A stretch of 57,832 nt of DNA, from the NCBI GenBank assembly GCA_009379925.1, contig WHSU01000019.1:1-57832 (forward strand). Direction: 5' to 3'. Position 1 is the first letter of the stretch; each line of letters opens with the position of its first letter. A program made the position numbers and the translations under genes. Shown here in pieces: positions 41,756 through 49,584 of the stretch. Under the pieces are notes generated by a model, which did not search any database, was not told the origin of the DNA, and saw nothing but the letters and a program-made list of their open reading frames with translations. Source of the stretch: Dehalococcoidia bacterium (GTDB lineage Bacteria; Chloroflexota; Dehalococcoidia; UBA2979).

Positions 41756-42982
41756 TCACAGCCACTCGAGGGCCTGCCCGCCGGCCGCCGCGAGCACGAC
41801 GACGAGCCACGGAGGCAGCCGCCACAGCGCGAGCAGGCCAAAGGCCGCGACGCCGAGAGCGAAGTCCTCGGGGGCGAAGATCGCGCTGGTCCAGACCGGG
41901 GTGTAGAGCGCGGCCAGCATAATCCCGACGACGGCCGCGTTCACACCTCGAAGGGCGCGCTGGAACGGCACACGCCCGCGCACCTGATCCCAGACCGGCA
42001 GCACGCCGATGAGCAGCAGGAACGACGGCACGTAGACCGCCACGAGCGCCAGCGCGGCGCCCGGGATGCCGTTCGGCGACGGCCCCATGACCGCGCCAAG
42101 ATAGGCCGCGAAGGAGAAGAGCGGCCCCGGGACCGCCTGCGCGGCGCCGTAGCCGGCCGTGAACTGGTCGTTCGTGACCCAGCCGGTCGGCACCACCTCC
42201 GCCTGCAGCAGGGGCAACACCACGTGCCCGCCGCCGAACACCAGCGCGCCGACACGGAAGAACGCGTCGAAGACGGACAGCGCTTGCACCTCGATGATGG
42301 GACGGAGCAGCGGCAGCCCGACGAGCAGGCCGAAGAAGAGCACCCACGCCACCGACGCCGCCCGGCGGCCAACGGGGGCGCGGCTGCGCTCGGATGTCCG
42401 GCTGACCAGCGCATCGGCGGAGAGGAAGCGCCAGCCGATTAGGCCCCCGAGGACGATCACCGCGACCTGCATCAGCGCAGTCTGCGACGTGAGGACTGCG
42501 ATGGCCGCGGCCACCGCGATCGAACCCCTCGCGCGGTCCGGCGCGAGTGTCCGCGCCATGCCCCACACCGCGTAGGCGACGACGGCGACCGCGACGATCT
42601 TGAGGCCATGCAACCAGCCGGCATCCCCGACGTCGGCCGCCTCGAGGCCGAGCGCAAAGAGCACGAGCGCCGCGGCGCTGGGCAGCGTGAACCCGATCCA
42701 CGACAGGACGCCGCCGAGCAGGCCGGCCCGGATCATCCCAATCGCGATGCCGACCTGGCTGCTGGCAGGGCCGGGCAGGAACTGGCACAGCGCCACCAGG
42801 TCGGCGTACGTCGCGTCGTCCAGCCAGCGGCGACGCTGCACGTACTCGGCGCGAAAGTAGCCGAGGTGGGCAACCGGCCCGCCGAAGGACGTCAGGCCGA
42901 GGCGGGTGGCGACCAGCAGCACCTCCCACGGCGAACCGCGGGCAGGCGCCTCGATGCCTTCGGTCTCGACGTCGCCCGCCAT
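41756..42982 (-). CDS. chrA: ChrA-family chromate transporter
   Basis: A 408-residue CHR-family transporter of the long, duplicated type. The first half has LTSFGGPVAHLGYFRAEYV and CQFLPGPASSQVGIAIG. The second half repeats the plan with VGALVFGGGHVVLPLLQ and GAAQAVPGPLFSFAAYLG. About ten to twelve membrane segments in total. ChrA exports chromate by proton exchange; some members carry other oxyanions. ATG 42982 is preceded by GGGAGG. No ChrB regulator is seen. Confidence 0.92.
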   Translation of the reverse strand: MAGDVETEGIEAPARGSPWEVLLVATRLGLTSFGGPVAHLGYFRAEYVQRRRWLDDATYADLVALCQFLPGPASSQVGIAIGMIRAGLLGGVLSWIGFTLPSAAALVLFALGLEAADVGDAGWLHGLKIVAVAVVAYAVWGMARTLAPDRARGSIAVAAAIAVLTSQTALMQVAVIVLGGLIGWRFLSADALVSRTSERSRAPVGRRAASVAWVLFFGLLVGLPLLRPIIEVQALSVFDAFFRVGALVFGGGHVVLPLLQAEVVPTGWVTNDQFTAGYGAAQAVPGPLFSFAAYLGAVMGPSPNGIPGAALALVAVYVPSFLLLIGVLPVWDQVRGRVPFQRALRGVNAAVVGIMLAALYTPVWTSAIFAPEDFALGVAAFGLLALWRLPPWLVVVLAAAGGQALEWL

Positions 42983-43084
42983 GAGCCTCCCGCGGACCAC
43001 CACCTCGCCCCGACTGTAGCGGACGGGGGCGCCGGCGAGCATCCGGCGCCGCGCTGAGGCTCTGGCGACCCGCTCGATGGCCGC

Positions 43085-43972
43085 CTACGTCAGCAGTGCC
43101 TTGAGGCGCCGGAGCTTCTCCGGGTTTCGCACCACGTACAGCGCCGTCACCCCCGCGGCGGTCACGTCCACCAGGAGCACAGTGTCGAGCACGCCGTTGA
43201 CGTAGCCGATGAGCGCCGGCTGCCCGTTCAGGGTGGTGGCGTGTCCATGCAGAGGCTGGTTGCTTGCCGTGACCGCGACGAGGAACCGGCCCACCACCTC
43301 GCTGCCGACCAGCGGCCGGCCCGCGACGGCCGCGACACCGCCACCGTCGCTCAGGAGCACGACGTCTGGCGCCAGCAGGCCGACCAGGCGTTCCACATCC
43401 CCGGCGCGGGTAGCCTCCAGGAAGTCTTCCAGGTATCCCGTGTCGACTGGCATGGAGCGCGGCGGCGTGGCGCCGCCCAGTTTGACGCGCGCCCGTCGCA
43501 GCGACTGGCGGCTCGCCGCCGCCGTCCGCCCAGTCATGCGCCCGACCTCGTCGTGCGAGTAGTCGAAGACGTCGTGCAGCACCACCACTGCCCGCTCAAC
43601 CGGGTTCAGGCGCTCGAGTAGCAGGAGGAACGCGAACGAGGCCGACTCCGACAACTCGACCAGGTCCTCCGGGAGCACCTCGGCGGTGGGCACTGGCTCG
43701 GGGAGCCACGTCCCCACGTACTCCTCGCGCCGTCTGCGTGCGGAGCGCAGCAGGTCCAGCGAGAGCCGCGTCACTATGGTGACGAGGTAGGCACGCGGCT
43801 CCTCGATCTCCCCGACCCGCGCGCCGGCGAAGCGCAACCAGGCGTCCTGCAGGATGTCCTCGGCGTCCTCCGCGATCCCCAGCAGGCGGTACGCGACGGC
43901 GAAGAGGTACGTCCGATGCTCCGTGAAGGCCTGGAGCCGCGCCTCCTGCGTCGCGGTCGCTTCGCGGCTCAC
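43085..43972 (-). CDS. ECF41-type (SigJ-like) RNA polymerase sigma factor
   Basis: A 295-residue extracytoplasmic-function sigma factor of group ECF41. Region 2 is AYRLLGIAEDAEDILQDAWL and region 4 is VFDYSHDEVGRMTGRTAAAS. All three ECF41 marks are visible: the linker WLPEP, the DGGG of the C-terminal SnoaL-like domain, and a C-terminal NPEKL (consensus NPDKL). In this group the fused C-terminal domain replaces an anti-sigma factor. GTG 43972 overlaps the stop of the upstream oxidoreductase (GTGA), and both genes lie behind the ECF41 promoter at 44969-44995. Confidence 0.95.
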   Translation of the reverse strand: MSREATATQEARLQAFTEHRTYLFAVAYRLLGIAEDAEDILQDAWLRFAGARVGEIEEPRAYLVTIVTRLSLDLLRSARRRREEYVGTWLPEPVPTAEVLPEDLVELSESASFAFLLLLERLNPVERAVVVLHDVFDYSHDEVGRMTGRTAAASRQSLRRARVKLGGATPPRSMPVDTGYLEDFLEATRAGDVERLVGLLAPDVVLLSDGGGVAAVAGRPLVGSEVVGRFLVAVTASNQPLHGHATTLNGQPALIGYVNGVLDTVLLVDVTAAGVTALYVVRNPEKLRRLKALLT

Positions 43973-44925
43973 CGTGCGGCCACCACGCCTTGCTCCTGGC
44001 GTCGCACGACATCCGGCCACCCCTCGATGGCCGAGGGGAAACGTGGCTGCCAGCCGGTCGCCTCTCGGAAGCGCCGGTTGGAGACGCGCTGCGACGCCAC
44101 CGCCGCGTTCGCCAACCTGCCCATGACCATCCGTGCGACCGGATAGGCCATCCGCCGCGGGGCGGGCGCACCGAGTGTGCGCGCGATGTGCTGCATGGCC
44201 TCCCGCTGGCGCATCGGTCCGTCGTCCGAGATGTTGTAGACGCCGGGCGCCACCGTCAGCGCCGCCGCGACGGCCGTCCCGACATCGTCCGTGTGGATCG
44301 CGGACGTGAAGTTCGCCCCCGGCCCGACGATGGGCATCTGGCGCTTCTGCACCATGGCCATGAACCCGTCCGAGGCGCGGCCGGGGCCATAGATCCGCGG
44401 GAACCGCAGGCTCACCGGTTCGCCTCCGCGGCGGCCAAACGCATCGAGCATGTCCTCCGCCTGAAGGACGGTGCGCATGAACCCGGTGTGCGCGTGGAGT
44501 TGGACGCTCTCATCGATCCACTCGTCCCCAGAATCAGGGTACGCGAGGGCGAGCGACTCAAAGACGAAGCGCCGTATCCCGTTCGCCTCGGCGGCCGCGA
44601 TGAGGTGCCGTGTCCCCTCGTCGCGCAGCCGGTCGTTCATTCTCCATGCGCCCGGCTTCAGCATCGCGAAGCCCTCCGGGATCTTCGTCGCGAAGTGCGC
44701 CACGGCATCGGTGCCGCGCATCGCCTCGCGCACGGCGTCCGCGTCGAAGAGGTCCACTGTGAGCGGCGTCGCGCCGAGGGCGCGCAGCGCCTCGGCCCCC
44801 ACGGGTGACCGCGAGACGCCGTGCACCTCGTGACCCAACTCGATCATCGCCCTGGCAGCCGCGAATCCCATCGAGCCCGTCGCGCCCGTGAGGAACACGC
44901 GGCGCCGCCCCGTCTCTGTCGTCAT
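43969..44925 (-). CDS. NAD(P)-dependent epimerase/dehydratase (ECF41 partner)
   Basis: A 318-residue extended short-chain dehydrogenase. The Rossmann motif is FLTGATGSMGFAAARAM, then VAHFATKIP, and a catalytic region SLALAYPDSGDEW. The canonical YxxxK is not obvious, where HTGFMRTVLQAEDML suggests its replacement. FPRIYGPGRASDGF and HTDDVGTAVAAALTV are typical of the family. ECF41 sigma factors are usually encoded beside an oxidoreductase, epimerase or carboxymuconolactone decarboxylase. This gene precedes the sigma gene in one transcript and is likely its main target. Confidence 0.92.
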   Translation of the reverse strand: MTTETGRRRVFLTGATGSMGFAAARAMIELGHEVHGVSRSPVGAEALRALGATPLTVDLFDADAVREAMRGTDAVAHFATKIPEGFAMLKPGAWRMNDRLRDEGTRHLIAAAEANGIRRFVFESLALAYPDSGDEWIDESVQLHAHTGFMRTVLQAEDMLDAFGRRGGEPVSLRFPRIYGPGRASDGFMAMVQKRQMPIVGPGANFTSAIHTDDVGTAVAAALTVAPGVYNISDDGPMRQREAMQHIARTLGAPAPRRMAYPVARMVMGRLANAAVASQRVSNRRFREATGWQPRFPSAIEGWPDVVRRQEQGVVAAR

Positions 44926-44968
44926 CGTCCTGTCCTCCGTTCGCTGCTCTGCCCGCTCTACACAGAAA

Positions 44969-44995
44969 GACGAGACAGGCGCGCGAAGTGTGACA
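44969..44995 (-). promoter_or_regulatory. ECF41-type promoter (TGTCACA-N16-CGTC)
   Basis: On the minus strand TGTCACA (44995-44989) is followed after exactly 16 bases by CGTC (44972-44969). This is the published ECF41 consensus without a mismatch. It sits about 44 bases before ATG 44925, with GGAGGA closer to the start. It predicts that the sigma factor at 43085 drives its own operon. Confidence 0.9.
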
Positions 44996-45006
44996 GGGCC
45001 CGGCCG

Positions 45007-45693
45007 CTACTCGGCCAGGAAAAAGGTCAGCAGAAACCCGGCGACTGTGGCGAGGGCGACCGCGGGCCCGCCTCGTTTGTACGCGTCGGGGAAGATGGCC
45101 ACGGCGAGGCTGGCGAGGACAGCGCCACCGGCGAACGCCCGAAGGGCGGAGGTGGCGTCGGTGTCCAGACGAGCGGCGACTGCGTCGCCGGCAAGGACCG
45201 CGACCAGCAAGAGCCCGGCCGCGGCACCCCAGGTGAGGAAGGTCGCCCGCGCGCTGCGGCCGTCCTCGCGCATGCCAACCGCCCCGGCGAAGGACTCCGG
45301 GAGGTTGGAGGCGAAGACCGCGACGAGGATTGCCACGCTGCCCGCCTCGCCGATGGTCGCGCCGAGCGCCAGGTTCTCCGGGATGCCATCCAGGATCACG
45401 CCCGCCGTGATGGCCAGGCCGGCGCTCCCACGCTCGAACCGGTCGATCCACTCGTCCGCCGCCACGAAGACCACCGCACCGCCCATCAGAGCGATGCCGA
45501 CCACCCAGGCGCCAGACTGCTCGTACGGTCGCTGTACCAGCTCAAAGGCGAAGGCGGAGACGAGCGCGCCGGCCGCGAAGGCCAGCGCCGCGGCGACCAC
45601 TCGCTGCGGGAGGCGGAACATGGCCCCACAGACACCGCCGGCGACCAGCGCGACGGACGTGATCAGCCCGTAGAGGAGCGTATCCGCGGTCAC
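45007..45693 (-). CDS. ZIP-family metal transporter
   Basis: A 228-residue polytopic membrane protein of the ZIP (ZupT/GufA-like) group with about seven to eight helices. It has ILDGIPENLALGATIGEAGS carrying the metal-binding H/D-x-x-P-E-N-type motif (DGIPEN here, HN.PEG in classical members), and a second copy-like SNLPESFAGAVGM. It likely moves a divalent cation, with substrate choice altered by the Asp. GTG 45693 is chosen because the ZIP helices start directly after it. Convergent or divergent partners give no clue to its role. Confidence 0.88.
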   Translation of the reverse strand: MTADTLLYGLITSVALVAGGVCGAMFRLPQRVVAAALAFAAGALVSAFAFELVQRPYEQSGAWVVGIALMGGAVVFVAADEWIDRFERGSAGLAITAGVILDGIPENLALGATIGEAGSVAILVAVFASNLPESFAGAVGMREDGRSARATFLTWGAAAGLLLVAVLAGDAVAARLDTDATSALRAFAGGAVLASLAVAIFPDAYKRGGPAVALATVAGFLLTFFLAE

Positions 45694-45800
45694 CGAAGCG
45701 GGGCCGGGCGCGCCGGATCGCTGAGGGTGACCTGCCCGTCCGCAGCGCCCATCGGTCGCCCGCCTCCGCGGCAATGGTAACGGCCAAGCGGCGTGGGGCG

Positions 45801-46532
45801 TCAGTCCTCGGGCAGCAGCTCGTGCCGTCCTCGCCACGCGATGGCGAACGCCGCCCACGCCCCGACGAGGCAGGCCAGCAGCCGCCCGACCCACACGCCG
45901 GAGCCGTTCCACCAGCCGGAGACAATCGGTGGCCCCGGGAGCTTGAGCGCGCCCCCGAACAGCGCGCCGTCCCACAGGGCATTGACGGCCAGCGGAGCGA
46001 ACAGCAGCGCCACCAGCGCGAAGGCGGCGCCCGACGCCACCGCCGCGACCGTCAGCCACCGAAGGTCGCGCGGGCCGGCCCCCAGAAGCCACCGATGGGC
46101 GGCCCAGTGGAGCCCGAAGATCAGGGCGCCGGCAATCCCGGCGACAGCGCTGTAGCCGACTTCGTCCTCCACGATGCTCCCGCCGCCGCGGGAGACGAAC
46201 TCGTCCCCGAACGTCGTGGCGAAGACGAGCGAGAACGCCCCGGAGAGGCCAATCACCAGCAGGCCCGCTCCCACGAGCATGGCAGCGACGACGTACGCCT
46301 CGGCCACCACGCGTCGCGGTGAGGCGCTGTAGCGGCGCGCCACACTCCGGGCGTCGCCGAAGCGGGCGACGGCGACGATCTCCGCGTGATAGCGCTCCAG
46401 TCCCTCACCCTGCAGCGCCTCGGCGGCGGTCTCCAGGTGGTCCCGCGCCTCCTCGATCACCCGGTCGCGGTAGGCCCGGTCGAGCCGCAGCGCCCGGCGC
46501 AGCGTGGCGAGATAGCTGTCGATGACGCTCAT
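45801..46532 (-). CDS. HAAS-domain membrane protein (PadR partner)
   Basis: A 243-residue protein. The cytoplasmic N-terminal domain (residues 1-72, YLATLRRALRLDRAYRDRVI, EEARDHLETAAEALQGEG) resembles the HAAS/DUF1700 permease-prefix domain. Four to five membrane helices follow (VVAEAYVVAAMLVGAGLLVI, GIAGALIFGLHWAAH, VASGAAFALVALLFAPLAV, LLACLVGAWAAFAIAW). It overlaps the PadR stop by four bases. PadR plus HAAS membrane proteins are a common pair in envelope-stress or transport regulation; the signal is unknown. Confidence 0.85.
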   Translation of the reverse strand: MSVIDSYLATLRRALRLDRAYRDRVIEEARDHLETAAEALQGEGLERYHAEIVAVARFGDARSVARRYSASPRRVVAEAYVVAAMLVGAGLLVIGLSGAFSLVFATTFGDEFVSRGGGSIVEDEVGYSAVAGIAGALIFGLHWAAHRWLLGAGPRDLRWLTVAAVASGAAFALVALLFAPLAVNALWDGALFGGALKLPGPPIVSGWWNGSGVWVGRLLACLVGAWAAFAIAWRGRHELLPED

Positions 46533-46819
46533 GTCGATCCTCCCAGCACGGCCGTGACCGCCCGCGCGTAGCCCTGCCAGTCCTGCTCGCGTTGCCGGAG
46601 GGCCTCTCTCCCACGTGCGGTCAACGAGTAGACCCGCCGCCGCCGTCCGGCCCCGGCGGTCCACTCGGAGGCGAGCAAGCCCGTCCCCTCGAGCCGATGC
46701 AGTGCCGGGTAGACTGTCCCCTCCGACAGGTCGAAGACGGCGCCGCTGCGCTGGCGCAGCTGCTCGATGATGGCGTAGCCGTGGGCCGGTCCCCACCCGA
46801 CGATGGCGAGGAGCAGCAT
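46529..46819 (-). CDS. PadR-family transcriptional regulator
   Basis: A 96-residue winged-helix repressor: LLLAIVGWGPAHGYAIIEQL, then the recognition region SEGTVYPALHRLEGTGLLAS and the wing GRRRRVYSLTARGREAL. The usual PadR start (LRGHLD) lies immediately upstream of ATG 46819 in the same frame but has no start codon before the stop at about 46885, so the protein is either slightly short or starts from a rare codon. It is first in an operon with the HAAS membrane protein and presumably autoregulates. Confidence 0.9.
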   Translation of the reverse strand: MLLLAIVGWGPAHGYAIIEQLRQRSGAVFDLSEGTVYPALHRLEGTGLLASEWTAGAGRRRRVYSLTARGREALRQREQDWQGYARAVTAVLGGST

Positions 46820-46898
46820 ATCGAGGTGGCCTCGAAGGGTCGGACACCCGGCGGGGTTGCAGGGCCCGACCGGGCGGGAGTATCGTCAACCAGCAGCG

Positions 46899-46913
46899 AA
46901 CATTAGAACTGTT
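46899..46913. promoter_or_regulatory. Possible PadR operator in the divergent region
   Basis: AACA-N7-TGTT dyad in the only AT-rich patch between the PadR gene and the divergent small gene. Match to a PadR box is weak and based only on dyad symmetry and position. Confidence 0.25.
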
Positions 46914-47307
46914 GATCCTGTTTGGCGGTAGCAACGAGGCGGGTGAGGCTCGGAGCACGAAGGTGGCTGGTTCTCCTCGACGGCGGCTTCTGCGACTGGA
47001 CCTGCGACGCGGCTCCACGGCCGAGCTGGCGGAAGCGATCGCCGCGATCCTGGACGAGACCCCGCTGCGCATGGACGACCGGGTGCAGTTGCTGGGTGGC
47101 GCACTGGTGATGGAGGCGCTGCGGCCGTTCTGGACGGACGACCGCACGCCCCTGGAGGCCCACGAACACCTGCGCGCCCACGACCCTGAACTGGCCGACG
47201 CCATCGAGGCCATCGCTCCGATGCTCCTCGGACGCGCCGAGGCGCACGAGGAGAGCGAGGCCGCCGTCAACGCAGTCGAGGCGCTGCTGCGCTCCCGCGA
47301 GCCGTAG
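46912..47307 (+). CDS. Hypothetical helical protein (131 aa)
   Basis: A 131-residue frame. From about residue 37 it is clearly coding-like and helical: AELAEAIAAILDETPLRMDD, ALVMEALRPFWTDDRTPLEA, EAIAPMLLGRAEAHEESEAA. The N-terminal ~35 residues are less convincing. A second frame (starting ATG-like at 46922, with RLGARRWLVLLDGGFCDWTC) also looks coding up to about 47010, so one base may be missing or extra near there. No family recognised. Confidence 0.5.
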   Translation: MILFGGSNEAGEARSTKVAGSPRRRLLRLDLRRGSTAELAEAIAAILDETPLRMDDRVQLLGGALVMEALRPFWTDDRTPLEAHEHLRAHDPELADAIEAIAPMLLGRAEAHEESEAAVNAVEALLRSREP

Positions 47308-47330
47308 GCGGGGCGTCGCCTGACATCCGC

Positions 47331-48287
47331 GTGACATCCGCGCAGCCCGTCCGGGTACACCTCGACACCGACACCGGTGGGGACATCGACGACCTGTGCG
47401 CGCTGGCGATGCTGCTGCGCTGGCCTGGCGTCGAGGTCACGGCGGTCACCACGGCGCGCGAGACCGGAGGCCGGCGCGCCGGCTATGTCCGGCACGCCCT
47501 TGCGATGGCCGGACACCCGGACGTGCCGGTGGCGGCGGGCGCGGATGTCAGCCTCGGGCTCTACCGCGAGCAACCGTATGGCCTGCTCCCAGAGGCGCGG
47601 TACTGGGGTGAGCCGGTACCCCCGGCGCCCGGGGCCCGTCGAAGCGGCACTCGACCTCCTCGAGGGGAGCATCGAGCAGGGCACGACCGTCGTCGCGATC
47701 GGGCCGGTGACGAACCTGTCGCTGCTCGAACGTCGCTCGCCGGGCATCCTGCGGCGGGCCAACGTCGTCGTCATGGGTGGTTATGTCCTTCCGCCGCCGG
47801 CAGGCTTCCCGCACTGGGACCATGAGATGGACTTCAACCTGCAGTCGGATGCCGAGGCGGCCCGGCACGTCCTCGATGCCGCCGACGCGAAGCGTCTCAC
47901 GCTCGTCCCTATCGAGGTGACCGTGCAGACCTCGCTGGGCGCGCGCACCTGGCCGCGCTACGCGCATCAGGGCCGCTCGGGCGCCTCGTGGTGCGGCAGG
48001 CCGAGGCGTGTGCGGAGGACGAACGCAAGGACGATCACTTCGGCCGGGTGTACCCCGGCCTACCGGACGACCTGGTCAACTTCCAGCACGACCCGCTGGC
48101 CGTCGCGGTGGCCCTCGGCTGGGACGGCGCGACGGTGGAGGCGCACCCGCTGGCGGTGACGATCGAGGCGGGGTGGCTGCGCATGCGTGTCACGGATGGC
48201 GGGCGGCCGGTGCGAGTGGTGACGCGGGTCGACCGGGAAGCGTTCGCGGCGCTGTGGCTCGACGCGATAACGGCCGGCGCCGGCTGA
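47331..48287 (+). pseudogene. Nucleoside hydrolase, disrupted by two single-base frameshifts
   Basis: An inosine-uridine preferring nucleoside N-ribohydrolase, cleaving ribonucleosides to base and ribose. The N-terminus has the calcium-binding VHLDTDTGGDIDDLCALAML. The frame is lost after EPVPPAPG because of one extra G at 47631-47634. It then continues as PVEAALDLLEGSIEQGTTVV, VAIGPVTNLSLLE and GGYVLPPP, and FNLQSDAEAARHVLDAAD. It shifts again at 47970-47972, where one G seems missing, into VRQAEACAEDERKDD and the C-terminal part. Correcting both gives about 318 residues. Both sites are short G runs, so an assembly error is likely. GTG 47331 begins inside a direct repeat TGACATCCGCG (47320-47341). 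Confidence 0.8.
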
Positions 48288-48291
48288 GGGA

Positions 48292-48663
48292 TTAGACCTG
48301 CGCGGCGAGGCGCTTCGGTGCGGTCATCCGGTAGGCGTCGCGAAGCAGGTCCTCGACCTCGTCCCAATCGACGTCATCGGAGTCGAGAAAGAGGCCGACC
48401 CACCCTCGATGCCCGAGATACTTCGGGACGTAGTAGCGCTCGGGCTCGGCCGCGCACAGTTCGCCCTGCGCGCCGGCCGGCGCCTTGCAGTTGATGGCGA
48501 CGCGGCCGTCCCCGTGGTGGTCGTCCAGGTAGTACGCGAAGTTCTTCTTCCGCACGGCGAAGGCGATGTGCTGCTCGTCCCGGACGTGCACCTCCGGCAT
48601 GGCGGCGCAGATCGACACCACGTGCGCGCGGCGCTCCTCGATGTCGGTCGCGGCATTCGACAT
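48292..48663 (-). CDS. MmcQ/YjbR family protein
   Basis: A 123-residue protein of the YjbR/MmcQ family, CyaY-like fold. Typical elements are EVHVRDEQHIAFAVRKKNFA, the RVAINCKAP strand, and YVPKYLGHRGWVGLFLDSDD with the conserved GWVG. It ends with a helix VDWDEVEDLLRDAYRMTAPK. The family may bind DNA or ligands; function unknown. ATG 48663 follows a GAGGGGG site. Confidence 0.9.
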   Translation of the reverse strand: MSNAATDIEERRAHVVSICAAMPEVHVRDEQHIAFAVRKKNFAYYLDDHHGDGRVAINCKAPAGAQGELCAAEPERYYVPKYLGHRGWVGLFLDSDDVDWDEVEDLLRDAYRMTAPKRLAAQV

Positions 48664-48771
48664 GCGGCACCCCCTCGGCCCGCGCCGACGATAACAAGCA
48701 ACGTGGGGGCTTCGCCAGCGCAGACGGCTCGCGAAGCCGTTGCGCTCGGGCGGACCGTTCGCACGGGGCGG

Positions 48772-49533
48772 TCAGAGCCCGCCGATGCCGTCGTACACGA
48801 GCTTGAGGCCTGTCCCGAAGAGGAACGCGTACACCAGCCGGTAGAACAGCGCCTCGTCGACCCTTCGATGCAGCACGAGGCCGAGGCCGATGCCGACCGG
48901 GGCCAGCGGTGCGAGCGCGAGCGAGGTCAGGAGGTTCGAGACGTCGAACTGGCCGAGCCAGGCATAGGGGACGAGCTTCAGATAGTTCACGGCCGTAAAG
49001 AACACCACCGTGGTGCCGACGAACAGCGTCTTCCCCATCTGCTGCGGCAGCAGGTACACGGAGATCGGCGGGCCTCCGGCGTGGGCGATGAACGAGGTGT
49101 AGCCCGACAGTCCCGACCACGCGACGCCGGGAAGCACCCGGGGCCCTCGGGCGGCTGACGGTGCGGCGCGCAGGCGCGGCGCGAGCCAGTGGTGGAGGGT
49201 GAAGCCGATGGCCAGGAGGCCGATCAGCAGCCGCACCACGGTGTCCGAAAGCAATGTGAAGGTCAGTGCGCCAAGGACGATGCCGGCCGTGGCGCCCGGC
49301 ACGATGATGCGCATGTTGCGCCGGTCCCACACGGATCGGTACGCCGCGACGCCGAACAGGTCCATGAGGCACAGGACGGGCAGCAAGATCGCCGCGGCCT
49401 GCACGGGCGAGATCACCAGCGACATCAGCGGCACGCCGACGATTCCCAGCCCGCCCCCGAAGCCTCCCTTCGAGATGCCGATGATGAGGAGCGCCGGGAC
49501 GGCGGCAGCGTAGAACCACGGGTCGTCGAGCAT
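48772..49533 (-). CDS. TauE/SafE-type sulfite exporter family protein
   Basis: A 253-residue membrane protein with about eight helices of the TauE/SafE family. The duplicated signature is visible: GISKGGFGGGLGIVGVPLMS in the first half and SGLSGYTSFIAHAGGPPISV in the second. Members move sulfite, sulfoacetate or other small organic anions. No sulfur genes are adjacent. ATG 49533. Confidence 0.92.
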   Translation of the reverse strand: MLDDPWFYAAAVPALLIIGISKGGFGGGLGIVGVPLMSLVISPVQAAAILLPVLCLMDLFGVAAYRSVWDRRNMRIIVPGATAGIVLGALTFTLLSDTVVRLLIGLLAIGFTLHHWLAPRLRAAPSAARGPRVLPGVAWSGLSGYTSFIAHAGGPPISVYLLPQQMGKTLFVGTTVVFFTAVNYLKLVPYAWLGQFDVSNLLTSLALAPLAPVGIGLGLVLHRRVDEALFYRLVYAFLFGTGLKLVYDGIGGL

Positions 49534-49584
49534 TGCGCGGGATTCTAGCGCCGGATCGCGCTACGGAAGCGTGACGCGGGCAGG

